Below are positions 15,839-24,354 of a stretch of DNA of 37,981 nucleotides, one piece after another. The DNA lies in contig CACZYF010000016.1 in NCBI GenBank assembly GCA_902785355.1, positions 1 through 37,981 on the forward strand. Reading direction: 5' to 3'. The translations under genes were made by a program, and so were the position numbers. Position 1 is the first letter of the stretch; each line of letters begins with the position of its first letter. The stretch comes from an uncultured Ruminococcus sp. (GTDB taxonomy: Bacteria; Bacillota; Clostridia; Oscillospirales; Acutalibacteraceae). The notes under the pieces were generated by a model. The model worked only from the letters and a program-made list of their open reading frames with translations. It had not been told where the DNA came from and ran no database searches.

Positions 15839-17957
15839 CGGCTTGTTCCGCCTGCATGATGTCGGCGATCGCCGCCTTATCCAGCTCGAGGGTATCGTCA
15901 GCCGCCTTGCTCTCGTCGGCGAAGGCGTCGAACTCGCCCTGCTTCTCGGCGAGGATATCCATGATCCGCTCGTCGATGGTATCGTCACACAGCAGTCGGT
16001 ACACCAACACCGAACGCGCCTGACCCATACGGTAAGCGCGGGAGATCGCCTGGTTCTCGATCGAAGGCTTGAGCTGAGGCTCGCACAAGATGACGACCGA
16101 GGCGCTCTGGATGTTCAGCCCCGTACCGCCGGACTGGATCTGAGCGACCAGCGCGGTACCTGCGGGCGCCTTATCGACCTCGTCGATGATCTCCTGACGG
16201 CGCATCGGGGTCACGGAGCCGGTGATGGGCTCCATGGCATTTTCGCCGAGGAGCGCGCAGATCTTACCGACCGTATCGAGGAAGAAGGAGAAGATCAGCA
16301 CCTTGCGGTCCTGCTCACGCGCGTCCTCGATGATCTCCAGCATGCGCTGCGCCTTGGAGGACTTGGAGAGATCGTCCACGTTCCATGAGACGCGGCGTGC
16401 CGCCATGAAGTTCGACTCCGAAAGCGCCTCCTGATAGACCTTCTTCTCCTCGGGCTGCAGGTTGCACCACTCCATGCTCTCGACCAACTCGGGCAGCTCG
16501 GTGAGGACGTCCTCGCGCTTGCGGCGGTAATAGACCGGCGCGACCGCCTCGCGGAACTGAGGCGCGGAGGAAAGCGCCAGCATGGGCTGTATTGTCTTGG
16601 ACACATCGAGATTGAGAATGTTGATGAGGGTCGCCATCTCCCCTACCCGATTCTCGAGTGCGGTACCGGTCATAAACAGGAGTCGCTCGGCATGCTCGCA
16701 CAGGCGCTTGACGTTACCTGTCCGCTGAGCGGAGGGATTCTTGATATAATGCGCCTCATCCACGGTCAGCATGGTCAGTCGGAAGGCGTCGGCAAGATCA
16801 AATACGGCGGTCGTTTCATAGGTCGTGACCGCTACGCCGCCGTCGGTCAGCCACTGCTGTAAGGCGGCTTCCTTGCCGTTACCGTGAACCTTGATGACGG
16901 AGAGGTCGCTGTGCTTTGCGATCTCACGGCACCAGTTGGTCAGTACAGAAGCGGGACAGACGACCGCGAAGTGCGTACCGCCCTTGTTGCGCAGGTGTAC
17001 CATCACGGCGATCGCCTGCACGGTCTTGCCGAGACCCATCTCGTCGCCGAGAAGGATACGGCGCTGGGCGACCGCGTACTTCACGCCCCACTCCTGATAA
17101 CGGCGCAGGGTACAACGCAAGCCCGTCAGATCGAGCTCAACGTCGGCGACCGACTCGGCGAGTTCCTCGGGCAGTCCGTAAACGCCGTCGCCCGAGCCGA
17201 CGCGGTCGGGCTCGATGTTCTCGAGGATGTTGATATAGCTGATGCTGTCGCGGGAGAAATCATCCCACGCGTCCTTGGAGGTGGTAAAGGTGAACTGACG
17301 GAGCACCTCGAGCTCACGGTTCAGCGGGGCGAGGTTCGTATCGGACAGGATCTGCGCGAGCGCGTCACAGGCGGCGTCAGCTTCATTCTTCTTCGCGCTT
17401 GACGTAAAGAGCCAGCGGATGCCGCCCGAGGCGGGCTTGGAGGCTGTCATCGCCTGGGTCAGAACGGTATCGTAGTTCTGACGGAACTGCGACGCGGCTT
17501 CGACAGCGGAGCGGATATGCTTATACTTGCACAGCGCCGTCACCAGCGCGGTGGAGTCGGGATTCTTATCGTCGGCGCTCAGTCTGATCTTCGTGCCGCT
17601 CTGAGCGGTCTGCGCCAGCTCTGCCGCCGCCTGCTTGATCGCCTGCGCGCCCTCGGGGCTGATGCCGTTGATCGCGGAGATACGGTGTACATTCGCCTTG
17701 ACGATATCGGCGACGGTATGGAAGCCCGCGTCGTGCAGAGCCTTGACGCGGATGCCCTTCTTCTCGCGGTTGAGCTCGTCGACGGGGATAGCTTCGAGCA
17801 GCTCCATCGAGCCGCTGCCCGCGATCTTCGCGGTAGCCGCGGTGATCTCTTGATAAGAGCGGTCGGCAAGGCTGTCGAGCTTTCTGAGCTTTGCGTACAG
17901 CTCCTCATACTTCCGTCTGAGCCGCTTGACCTCGCCTGTACTGTAGTTGCGTGCCAT
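15807..17957 (-). CDS. SNF2-family DEAD/DEAH-type helicase
   Basis: A 716-residue ATPase. The ATG at 17955-17957 fits the AAAGGTGAG site; a GTG two codons earlier would be too close. The N-terminal part has a coiled segment (8-30) and a helix-hairpin-helix-like region (69-112, INGISPEGAQAI). The SNF2 motor follows: LRRYQEWGVKYA (Q-like), GDEMGLGKT (304-312), DEAH (400-403), FMTGTALENR, then the second lobe with FSFFLDT, GGTGLNIQ and ISRAYRMGQ. SNF2 proteins translocate on double-stranded DNA and remodel protein-DNA complexes. Bacterial stand-alone members are linked to transcription recycling (RapA-like) or defence, but no partner genes are seen. The C-terminal residues NGEQRTVNG are encoded by the heptad repeat, not by conserved sequence. 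Confidence 0.9.
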   Translation of the reverse strand: MARNYSTGEVKRLRRKYEELYAKLRKLDSLADRSYQEITAATAKIAGSGSMELLEAIPVDELNREKKGIRVKALHDAGFHTVADIVKANVHRISAINGISPEGAQAIKQAAAELAQTAQSGTKIRLSADDKNPDSTALVTALCKYKHIRSAVEAASQFRQNYDTVLTQAMTASKPASGGIRWLFTSSAKKNEADAACDALAQILSDTNLAPLNRELEVLRQFTFTTSKDAWDDFSRDSISYINILENIEPDRVGSGDGVYGLPEELAESVADVELDLTGLRCTLRRYQEWGVKYAVAQRRILLGDEMGLGKTVQAIAVMVHLRNKGGTHFAVVCPASVLTNWCREIAKHSDLSVIKVHGNGKEAALQQWLTDGGVAVTTYETTAVFDLADAFRLTMLTVDEAHYIKNPSAQRTGNVKRLCEHAERLLFMTGTALENRVGEMATLINILNLDVSKTIQPMLALSSAPQFREAVAPVYYRRKREDVLTELPELVESMEWCNLQPEEKKVYQEALSESNFMAARRVSWNVDDLSKSSKAQRMLEIIEDAREQDRKVLIFSFFLDTVGKICALLGENAMEPITGSVTPMRRQEIIDEVDKAPAGTALVAQIQSGGTGLNIQSASVVILCEPQLKPSIENQAISRAYRMGQARSVLVYRLLCDDTIDERIMDILAEKQGEFDAFADESKAADDTLELDKAAIADIMQAEQAANGEQRTVNG

Positions 17958-18032
17958 AGACACTCACCTTTCTGAACTGTATATCGGTTGGAATCGCATA
18001 GGCTAAAACCCTCGCGAGATGATGTTTAATCG

Positions 18033-18075
18033 GTTGAGATTGCCGCGTCGGGACGTTGTCCCTCCTCGCAATGAC
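18033..18075. repeat. short intergenic repeat (GAGATTGC ... GCAATGAC type)
   Basis: TTGAGATTGCCGCGTCGG ... CTCGCAATGAC is a short element with ATTGC/GCAAT inverted ends. A diverged relative lies between ptsH and ptsI (26073-26118). A third partial end (CTCACAATGAC) follows at once at 18089-18100. Confidence 0.6.
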
Positions 18076-18103
18076 AATTTGTATTCACTCTCACAATGAC
18101 ATT

Positions 18104-18137
18104 TTGAAAAAACGGCAGCGCAAACTACGCTGCCGTA
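18104..18137 (-). terminator. intrinsic terminator of the SGNH lipoprotein gene
   Basis: Read on the minus strand, ACGGCAGCG pairs with CGCTGCCGT around a 7-base loop and is followed by TTTTTTC. Confidence 0.85.
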
Positions 18138-18145
18138 AATCATGA

Positions 18146-18919
18146 TTAAGCGTTATTTTTCAGATACTCCACCCAGATCTGACAAGAAGTATCGTTGAAG
18201 TGCAGACCCATGTTATCGGGATCGCTGCAGTAATCAAGCGGCAGGTTACCATCCTGATCGGCAAGCGCGGAGAACACGTCGAGGTACTTGTAGCCGCTCT
18301 GTTCACAGTAGGTCTTGAGCATGCCGTTGAACTCCTTGACGAGGTTATTGTTGAAGTTTTCCTGCTGTTTATCGGCGATGATCGGCGTCACGGACTGGAT
18401 ATAGATCTTTGCCGAGGGGGTCTTTTGAAGGATGCGCTGAACGAGCTGTTTACAGCTGTCCATCGCGCCCGTGGTACCGTAGAGTCCGATATCGTTCATG
18501 CCCAGCATGATGAATACGTTCGGTTTACCAGTCAGCGAGCTGCACTCCTCGGTCAGGTGTACTTCTCCCTGATAGTAGGGATGCACCGCGTTGGGGTCGT
18601 CAAGCGTCCACAGGGCGTTGGTATAGCCCAGACTGCCCGCGCAGAAAAACTCCGCCTTACCCAGTGCCTCGGGATGATCGGCGCAGTAGTAACTGAGCTT
18701 GAGGGTGACGCTGTCACCGACCAGCACCGCGTTGTCAAACCATTCGGCGGTCTTGGGAGATGTATTGTCGTAGCCGTTATCGACTGCCGTCGTCTCGACG
18801 ACGACCGCTTCGGTCGGGGGCTCGGTGGCTCTCTGTTTATCGACGACCGCCTTGCATCCTGCGAGCGTCAGGATCAGACACAGCATGATCGCTGTAACGG
18901 TACAGCGGATTCCTTTCAT
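18146..18919 (-). CDS. SGNH/GDSL hydrolase-like lipoprotein
   Basis: A 257-residue lipoprotein with a signal ending LAGC (Cys22) and a Thr/Glu-rich linker (31-50). The SGNH fold is complete by motif: AVLVGDSVT (Ser70, block I), LGMNDIG (Asn142, block III) and DNMGLHFND (His240, block V). This points to an active extracellular esterase or deacetylase, probably on wall polymers or glycan acetyl groups. The gene stands alone between terminator and upstream AT-rich DNA; the latter contains ACAGATT ... AATCTGT arms (18978-19020) that could be regulatory. It is distinct from the SGNH protein at 5.2 kb, which has a membrane helix rather than a lipobox. Confidence 0.88.
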   Translation of the reverse strand: MKGIRCTVTAIMLCLILTLAGCKAVVDKQRATEPPTEAVVVETTAVDNGYDNTSPKTAEWFDNAVLVGDSVTLKLSYYCADHPEALGKAEFFCAGSLGYTNALWTLDDPNAVHPYYQGEVHLTEECSSLTGKPNVFIMLGMNDIGLYGTTGAMDSCKQLVQRILQKTPSAKIYIQSVTPIIADKQQENFNNNLVKEFNGMLKTYCEQSGYKYLDVFSALADQDGNLPLDYCSDPDNMGLHFNDTSCQIWVEYLKNNA

Positions 18920-19048
18920 CTATTACACATCCTCTCGGGTTTCGTTCGTTTCTTTGATGTGGAAAAGTATAGCACAACAGATTATCCGTATATTTCCAAT
19001 TTAGAATTATCACAATCTGTTAACAATTTTATTTTTTCTGTAATAGAA

Positions 19049-19948
19049 TTATAAAAGCGAGCCCTGAATCACCTGTCGGCGTTCAAATTCACGGTTGACG
19101 GCGTTCAGTACGCGTTTTTTGTCCGCGCTCCACAGCGGGGCGATCAGCCGGCTCTTTGCGCCGTCGCCCGTCAGCCGATGGATAACGACATCCGCGGGCA
19201 ACAGCCCGATACAGCGGCAGAGGATATCCGTGTACTGTTCGAGCGTGAGCGTTTCGAAAGCGCCTTTCAGATACACATCGGCAAGGTCGGTACCCTCGAG
19301 CACATGGAGCAGCTGGAGCTTGATCCCGTCGGTGACCCGACCGACATAGCGGACAGATTCTTCCATCATCTCGGGACTCTCCCCCGGTAAGCCGAGGATA
19401 AGGTGCGTGACGACCTCGAGCCCCGCTGCATGCAGATCGGCGACCGCCGTATCGTAGACCGACAGCGGATAACCGCGGCGGATATAGGAGGCGGTGGTCT
19501 CGTGGATGGTCTGGAGTCCCAGCTCTACGGTTACGGGCTTGCGTGCGTTCAGCTCCCGCAGCAGGGCGATCACGTCGTCGCCGAGGCAGTCGGGACGGGT
19601 CGCGATACTCAGCCCGACGATGTCATCGGGAGCGATCGCCTCACGGAAAACGCGCCGCAGATACGCAACGTCCGCGTAGGTGTTGGTATAGGGCTGGAAG
19701 TAGGCGATATAGGCGCCGCCGGGGGTCTTTTTCGCAACGCGGCTCTTGGCTCTTTCGAGCTGTTCGGACACAGACAGCGCACAGGACTCGGCGAAGTCAC
19801 CCGAGCCGCCCGCACAGAAGATACACCCGCGGGTATCCAGCGTTCCGTCACGGTTGGGACAGGTCATCCCGCCGCTGATCGCGAGCTTATAGACCTTCTG
19901 CCCGTATTTTCGATTGTAATATTCGTTTAAAGAATAATAGCGTAACAT
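19049..19948 (-). CDS. TIGR01212-type radical SAM protein (YtqA/YhcC family)
   Basis: A 299-residue protein of about the family's usual length. The cluster cysteines Cys30, Cys42 and Cys45 lie in CPNRDGTLDTRGCIFC, the unusual spacing that defines the YtqA/YhcC group within the Elp3-like radical SAM enzymes. AYFQPYTNTYADV, LSIATRPDC, VTVELGLQT and GLPGESPEMM are the following conserved strands. The reaction of this group is not firmly established; members are thought to act on RNA or a related substrate by analogy to Elp3/MiaB. The gene is a single-gene unit followed only by AT-rich sequence. Confidence 0.9.
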   Translation of the reverse strand: MLRYYSLNEYYNRKYGQKVYKLAISGGMTCPNRDGTLDTRGCIFCAGGSGDFAESCALSVSEQLERAKSRVAKKTPGGAYIAYFQPYTNTYADVAYLRRVFREAIAPDDIVGLSIATRPDCLGDDVIALLRELNARKPVTVELGLQTIHETTASYIRRGYPLSVYDTAVADLHAAGLEVVTHLILGLPGESPEMMEESVRYVGRVTDGIKLQLLHVLEGTDLADVYLKGAFETLTLEQYTDILCRCIGLLPADVVIHRLTGDGAKSRLIAPLWSADKKRVLNAVNREFERRQVIQGSLL

Positions 19949-19978
19949 ACTCTACTTCAATTCAATACTGACAGTTGG

Positions 19979-20130
19979 TATATAAATCGGGTGCGGACAG
20001 CGCCCACCCTTCACCATTCTCCGTTCACCGTTCTCCGAAAAAAGCCGTCACGCTTTCCGTAACTTCTTAGTTCTTAGTTCTTATTTCTTATTTCTTAGTT
20101 CTTAATTCTTAGTTCAACAAAGCCGTTCTC
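19979..20130. repeat. heptad-bordered composite repeat element, copy 2 (partial)
   Basis: It contains ATAAATCGGGTGCGGACAGC, an ACCATTCTCCGTTCACCG heptad array, an AAAGCCGTCACGCTTTCC hairpin, then a TTCTTAG/TTCTTAT heptad array and the end AGTTCAACAAAGCCG. The adjoining alpha/beta hydrolase gene ends inside it. Confidence 0.8.
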
Positions 20131-20905
20131 CGAAGAAGTCCATCATCCGCTGTTTGTAATCCGGCGCTTCATCGAATACACAGTGAGCGTACTCCGTGCC
20201 GTACATATACAGCTCGCCGCCGAGAGCATCGGCGATCGCGCGGGAATTCTCGGCAGGGATCAGCTTATCGCCCTCAGCACCGATCACCAGCGTCGGGCAG
20301 GTGATCGCAGGCAGCTCATCGAGCACATCGAACTCCTGTATCGCGTTACCTTGGATGATGAAGCGCGCGATATCGTTTTCGGTCGCGTCATCATTCATAT
20401 GGACAAGCAGGTCCTTGAACTGACCGAGCGTATTCTCGGAGAAGAGGTTGTCGAGAAAGCTCGCGGTCAGCCCCTCCATATCGCCTGAGCGCGCGAGCTC
20501 GAGCCACCTGCCGATGCCGCTGATCTCGGGGTTGATCCTCGCCATCGTGGAGCCGAGCACCATACGGCGAACCAGCCGGGGCTTCTCGAGCGCAAGGGAC
20601 ATCGCGATCATGCCGCCCAGCGACGCGCCGAACACGTCCGCACCCTCGATCCCGAGCGCCTCCATCACGACGGCGGTATCATGCGCGATCTGACGGATGG
20701 GGTACGGATCGGGCATATTCGACCGCCTGTCAAAGAGATACACCGTGTATTTTTCGCCGAACATACTGTACGCCGACTCGACCGCCTTCGCGGTCAGCAG
20801 AACACTCTTCACGCCGAGACCCGGGAGGATAACGAAAGCCCTTTCCCCCGTGCCGAAACGGTCATAATCCATCTCGATACCGTTTACGCTGATATGCTGT
20901 ACCAT
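20114..20905 (-). CDS. alpha/beta hydrolase
   Basis: A 263-residue hydrolase. Three ATGs cluster at the 5' end; the third (20903-20905) has the best distance to AAAGG, the first would lie directly on it. Counting from the first, the catalytic set is Ser98 in FGASLGG (nucleophile elbow), Asp216 in GAEGDKLIP and His244 in YAHCVFDEAP. The oxyanion strand is VILPGLG. A VYLFDRRSNMPDPYPI segment fits the usual cap-side loop. The substrate is unknown; such proteins include carboxylesterases and lactonases. The C-terminal codons GERLC and the stop come from the repeat element, so the native C-terminus may have been replaced. Confidence 0.85.
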   Translation of the reverse strand: MVQHISVNGIEMDYDRFGTGERAFVILPGLGVKSVLLTAKAVESAYSMFGEKYTVYLFDRRSNMPDPYPIRQIAHDTAVVMEALGIEGADVFGASLGGMIAMSLALEKPRLVRRMVLGSTMARINPEISGIGRWLELARSGDMEGLTASFLDNLFSENTLGQFKDLLVHMNDDATENDIARFIIQGNAIQEFDVLDELPAITCPTLVIGAEGDKLIPAENSRAIADALGGELYMYGTEYAHCVFDEAPDYKQRMMDFFGERLC

Positions 20906-21011
20906 CTTCATCATCCTTTCGTTTCACCGGTCATATTCTACCATATCGAACCTCAAAATACAAGAACTCGCCTCAATTCGCACAAGGATTACTACAATCT
21001 TGATACAATAT

Positions 21012-21040
21012 TTGATTTTCCGTATTCGATACGGTATAAT
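21012..21040 (+). promoter_or_regulatory. promoter with a palindrome inside its spacer
   Basis: TTGATT (21012-21017) and TATAAT (21035-21040) are 17 bases apart. The spacer holds the dyad CCGTAT-TCG-ATACGG (21020-21034), exactly where a repressor would block polymerase. It serves the DUF4358-like lipoprotein gene. Confidence 0.7.
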
Positions 21041-21073
21041 AAGGTCACTGAAAAAACAGAAAGAGGTATGAAA

Positions 21074-21538
21074 ATGAAAAGAATTACAGCAATCATATTA
21101 GCAGTCCTGATGATAACGGCGGTTCTCGCCGGCTGCGGCGGCGCAAAGAGCGTCGACCTGAACAGCGTGATGACCGGTATCAACAGCCAGTTCGGCTTCA
21201 GCGGCTTAAAGACCCTCGAGGACACCAAGGCGCTCAACCGCTACTACCAGATCAACGAGGCTGACGTCAAGAGCTTCGCGGGCGAGCTTTCCACCGCGGC
21301 TTCTCAGTACACCGAGGTCGTCATCGTCGAGGCGAAGGACAGCAACGCGGCTCAGAACATCAAGACCCAGCTCGACGCTCACCTGAGCTCTCAGCTCAAC
21401 AACGCGAAGAGCTACGACGCCGATCAGGTCGCGATGATCGAGGCTTGCTCCGCTAAGACAGTCGGCAACTACGCTTATCTGGTCGTCAGTGACAAGTTCA
21501 GCGAGATCACCGGCGTGATCGAAGCAGCGCTGAAATAA
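21074..21538 (+). CDS. DUF4358-like lipoprotein
   Basis: A 154-residue lipoprotein with a signal ending LAGC (Cys21). Two ATGs are six bases apart; the second (21074) has the proper distance to AAGAGG. The mature part reads like DUF4358: QINEADVKSF, then EVVIVEAKDSNAAQNIKTQL and a final strand NYAYLVVSD, with small strands alternating with Ala/Lys-rich helices. Members are common secreted clostridial proteins without an assigned function. It is monocistronic, with an operator-like palindrome in its promoter and a good terminator. Confidence 0.85.
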   Translation: MKRITAIILAVLMITAVLAGCGGAKSVDLNSVMTGINSQFGFSGLKTLEDTKALNRYYQINEADVKSFAGELSTAASQYTEVVIVEAKDSNAAQNIKTQLDAHLSSQLNNAKSYDADQVAMIEACSAKTVGNYAYLVVSDKFSEITGVIEAALK

Positions 21539-21552
21539 TCATAAGAAGCAGT

Positions 21553-21585
21553 AAAGGCTATCCGCTCATTCGGATAGCCTTTTTT
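21553..21585 (+). terminator. intrinsic terminator after the DUF4358-like gene
   Basis: AAAGGCTATCCG / CGGATAGCCTTT is a perfect stem with loop CTCATT and six Ts. Confidence 0.92.
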
Positions 21586-21596
21586 CTATGTAAGAA

Positions 21597-22184
21597 TTAT
21601 ATTTCGATGACCGCGTAGCCGAAGGCGTTGACCACCAGCGTACCGTTGTGGATGGTGCGCTGCGGGATATTGTGGTTATACTCGCGGTGAACATGACCGT
21701 GTACAAAGAGCGCGGGCTTGTACTTCTTCAACAGCTTATGAAAGCACTTAAACCCCCTGTGCGGGAGATCCTCGAGGTCGTTCAGCCCTCTCGCGGGCGC
21801 ATGGGTCAGGAGCACATCGATCCCGCCGTGGCGCATGATGCTGAATTTTCTGCGTAGGATACGCAGGCGCATCCTACGCTCCGAGTACATATACTTCCCC
21901 TCGCGGTACTTCATCGAGCCGCCGAGCCCCAGGATCCGCAGGCCCGCGACCTCGACCACCTTATCGTCCGCACAGATACACCCCAGCGGTACCTTCTTAT
22001 GGTTCTCGTCATGATTTCCGTGGACATACACCAGCGGACAGTCGGCAAGGGTCATCAGGAATTCCAGATACCCCTCGCTGAGGTCGCCGCAGCCCAGTAT
22101 CAGGTCGAAGCCGTCGAGCTTACCGGGATGGTAGTAGTCGTAGAGCGCCGCGGATTCCTTATCCGCTACTGCGAGGATCCTCAT
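21597..22184 (-). CDS. metallophosphoesterase
   Basis: A 195-residue calcineurin-like phosphoesterase. Visible metal-site motifs are GCGDLS (Asp34), GNHDE (56-60), THAPARG and HGHVH. The first motif, normally D-x-H near the N-terminus, is VADKES, so one metal ligand (His) is missing or supplied differently. The protein is short and compact, as in the small YfcE-like group, and could act on a nucleotide or phosphodiester. Its ATG overlaps the stop of the BMP-type gene (ATGA, 22181-22184), so the two are translationally coupled and probably share a pathway. Nucleotide or nucleoside signalling is a reasonable inference. Confidence 0.85.
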   Translation of the reverse strand: MRILAVADKESAALYDYYHPGKLDGFDLILGCGDLSEGYLEFLMTLADCPLVYVHGNHDENHKKVPLGCICADDKVVEVAGLRILGLGGSMKYREGKYMYSERRMRLRILRRKFSIMRHGGIDVLLTHAPARGLNDLEDLPHRGFKCFHKLLKKYKPALFVHGHVHREYNHNIPQRTIHNGTLVVNAFGYAVIEI

Positions 22185-24142
22185 ATCTCCTCTTCGGCTT
22201 TTTTCTCCGCCTCCTGCTCGGGGTCGTTCTGCGCCTTCTCGATACCGGCTGTGGTGACGGTTGCCTTGCCCATATCGTTGAGGTCGTTATACTTCGGGAT
22301 CTCGCCGATGACGTTCGAAGCGAGGTAATCCATGTTGATGATCTGGTCGAGGGTCAGTGACTTCTGTCCCTCGCCGATGACCTCGCCGCTCTGGGTGATC
22401 AGCGGAGTCAGGAACGGGATACAGATATTCTGCTTGATGCTCTCCTTGAGGAAGTCGACCAGTCGGCGGGTCGAGAGCGCGAGCTTGTCGGAATACCAGA
22501 CGTCGACAACACCCTCGGAGATGCCCCAGTAGTAGTTGAGCGCCTTATCGGACCTGCTGTACGCCGTCTGCAAACTCTTGTCGAGGATACGGGTGATGAT
22601 CTCCTCGTAGTACTTGCCCCAGCACCAGACGGAGTGCATCAACGACTCGCTTTTGTCATCCACAACAAAGGACAGACCGTAGGTCTCGCGGTCGTCGGCG
22701 AGGAAACGGGAGGTATCCTGCGACGAAATGAAGTGTATGCCCTGCTCCGCCAGCGCCTTCGCGGCGCCCTCGGCGCCCTTGACGGACGACCATTCGAGGT
22801 AGACCCGGGCGCGGGGATTGGTCATCTGAGCGCCTAAAGCAAAGGCATTAATGCCCGCGATCTGACCGTAGATCGGGTAGTCGCAGACGTAGCCGAGCTT
22901 ACCGCTGTCGGACAGCGTGCCCGCGACAGCGCCGAGGATGAACTTCGCCTCATACATGCGGGTATAGTAGGTCATGACGTAGCGGTGGCTGAGGTTCAGG
23001 GAGCAGTTGAGGATAATGACCTCGGGATGCTCCACGGCGGCGCGTACGCTCGCCTGGATCAGGCGCGGCGAGGTAGTGAAGATCACGTTACAGCCGTCCT
23101 CGATCGCCTGCAGGATCACCTGATAGGGGTCGTCTGCAAGAGCGTTCGGGTAGGTCACGGTGTCGATCTTATCCTCGAACTTCTCCTGCACATAGATCCT
23201 GCCCTCCTCGTGCTCATGCACCCAGCCGGAGCGCGCGGGCGTGCCGTCATAGACAAAGCCGACCTGCAGGGACTTCTCAACGACGTTCGACACGATACGC
23301 GAGATCAGACCCTGCGGCTTATCGACGGGAGGCTCGGTCTTGAGCTCGATGGGCTCTTCGGCGTCCTTGAGCCGGACGTCCTCCCACATCTTCTTGAGCT
23401 TCTTCCGTATATCTTCGGCGTCCTCGGCGATCAGCTCGTCGTAGCTGTAGACCTGCAGATAACCGAGCAGGGCGTCGCCGATGGTGGACTGCAGCTTATC
23501 GCCGCCGCTGAGCATGTATGCCTTCTCAAACTTGCTGTAAGCCGCGACAAAGGTGCGCTGATCGTCAACGCTCCATTCCTCGCTGAGCTCCTTGCCGAGC
23601 GCGGTGAGCAGCTCGGTGTAACAGCCGCGCTTAGAGAACTCGACAAAGTTGATCTTGGTATATTTATAGAAGGAGAGGAACTCGTAGTACATCTCGATGC
23701 GCCCGCTGCCGTCGCGTTCGGGCAGGATACGGGTGACCTCGCCCTCGATGAAATCGGCGTTGAAGAACTTGAGCACGCTGACGCGCTTGTTGCCCTCCTG
23801 AACGTAGAAGCGGTTCATGTACTCGAACGCCTTGATCGGGTCATGGATACCCTCTTCAATATGCGCTTCGCTCAGGTGCTGCCATTTGACGGCGAACTCG
23901 GTATTCTCCTCGAGGATCGGCATGAAATTCGCCGCGAAGGAGGTGGCACGGCCGGCGGTCTTGGTACCGACGACCTGCTTTAAGGGGATATGCACGAGGC
24001 CGAGACTGACCATAGAGGTGTTCTGATCCTCGGGAATAATGTCGTCAAGCGCCGGCAGATAGGGGCTGACGCCGTTTGCCTTGCAGGACTGGACTTCCTT
24101 CTGTCCCAGCTTCAGCGCGTCCTTATAATAGCTTTCTGCCAT
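22181..24142 (-). CDS. cytosolic ParB-like / BMP-family ligand-binding fusion
   Basis: A 653-residue protein with no signal peptide, lipobox or membrane helix. Residues 47-140 resemble a ParB/Srx-type domain (LVHIPLKQVVGTKTAGR, YVQEGNKRVSVLKFF), where known ParB relatives bind or hydrolyse nucleotides. Residues 140-285 are helical and charged. From residue 292 the protein is a BMP/Med-type periplasmic-binding fold (LQVGFVYDG, VIFTTSPRL, KLGYVCDYPIYGQIAGINAF, EWSSVKG), a family that in exported form binds purine nucleosides. As it stays in the cytosol, it is probably an intracellular nucleoside sensor or enzyme and not a transporter part. A promoter and operator-like dyad precede it, and a phosphoesterase is coupled behind it. 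Confidence 0.82.
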   Translation of the reverse strand: MAESYYKDALKLGQKEVQSCKANGVSPYLPALDDIIPEDQNTSMVSLGLVHIPLKQVVGTKTAGRATSFAANFMPILEENTEFAVKWQHLSEAHIEEGIHDPIKAFEYMNRFYVQEGNKRVSVLKFFNADFIEGEVTRILPERDGSGRIEMYYEFLSFYKYTKINFVEFSKRGCYTELLTALGKELSEEWSVDDQRTFVAAYSKFEKAYMLSGGDKLQSTIGDALLGYLQVYSYDELIAEDAEDIRKKLKKMWEDVRLKDAEEPIELKTEPPVDKPQGLISRIVSNVVEKSLQVGFVYDGTPARSGWVHEHEEGRIYVQEKFEDKIDTVTYPNALADDPYQVILQAIEDGCNVIFTTSPRLIQASVRAAVEHPEVIILNCSLNLSHRYVMTYYTRMYEAKFILGAVAGTLSDSGKLGYVCDYPIYGQIAGINAFALGAQMTNPRARVYLEWSSVKGAEGAAKALAEQGIHFISSQDTSRFLADDRETYGLSFVVDDKSESLMHSVWCWGKYYEEIITRILDKSLQTAYSRSDKALNYYWGISEGVVDVWYSDKLALSTRRLVDFLKESIKQNICIPFLTPLITQSGEVIGEGQKSLTLDQIINMDYLASNVIGEIPKYNDLNDMGKATVTTAGIEKAQNDPEQEAEKKAEEEI

Positions 24143-24176
24143 ATATAAAACCTCTTTTTCTGAATGTTATTGATGA

Positions 24177-24230
24177 GTCACACATATTATGTGACACCTA
24201 AAGTATAAAACATTCATCGAAAAATGTCTA
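24177..24230 (-). promoter_or_regulatory. promoter and operator-like dyad of the BMP-type gene
   Basis: On the minus strand TAGACA (24225-24230) and TATACT (24202-24207) have a 17-base spacer. Just downstream GTCACA-CATATTA-TGTGAC (24177-24195) forms a 6+7+6 dyad over the initial transcribed region, a likely operator. Confidence 0.65.
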
Positions 24231-24280
24231 TCGTTACATTATGAGATTTACACAAATTCCGACATCTTTTTTTGTGCAAA

Positions 24281-24310
24281 ATAAGGGTGCGAAATCTTCC
24301 GCACCCTTAT
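24281..24310 (-). terminator. terminator of the fru/pts operon
   Basis: ATAAGGGTGCG / CGCACCCTTAT is a perfect 11-base stem, 45 bases past the ptsI stop, and is followed by TTTTGC on the minus strand. Confidence 0.85.
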
Positions 24311-24354
24311 CATTTTGTCATTTATGAACCGTTATCAACGTTGCTCACGGATGA

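Noticed and set aside
22985-23983. A 332-codon plus-strand frame opposite the BMP-type gene
   Set aside because: Antisense shadow; no ribosome site, no recognisable domain, and the minus-strand protein is well supported.
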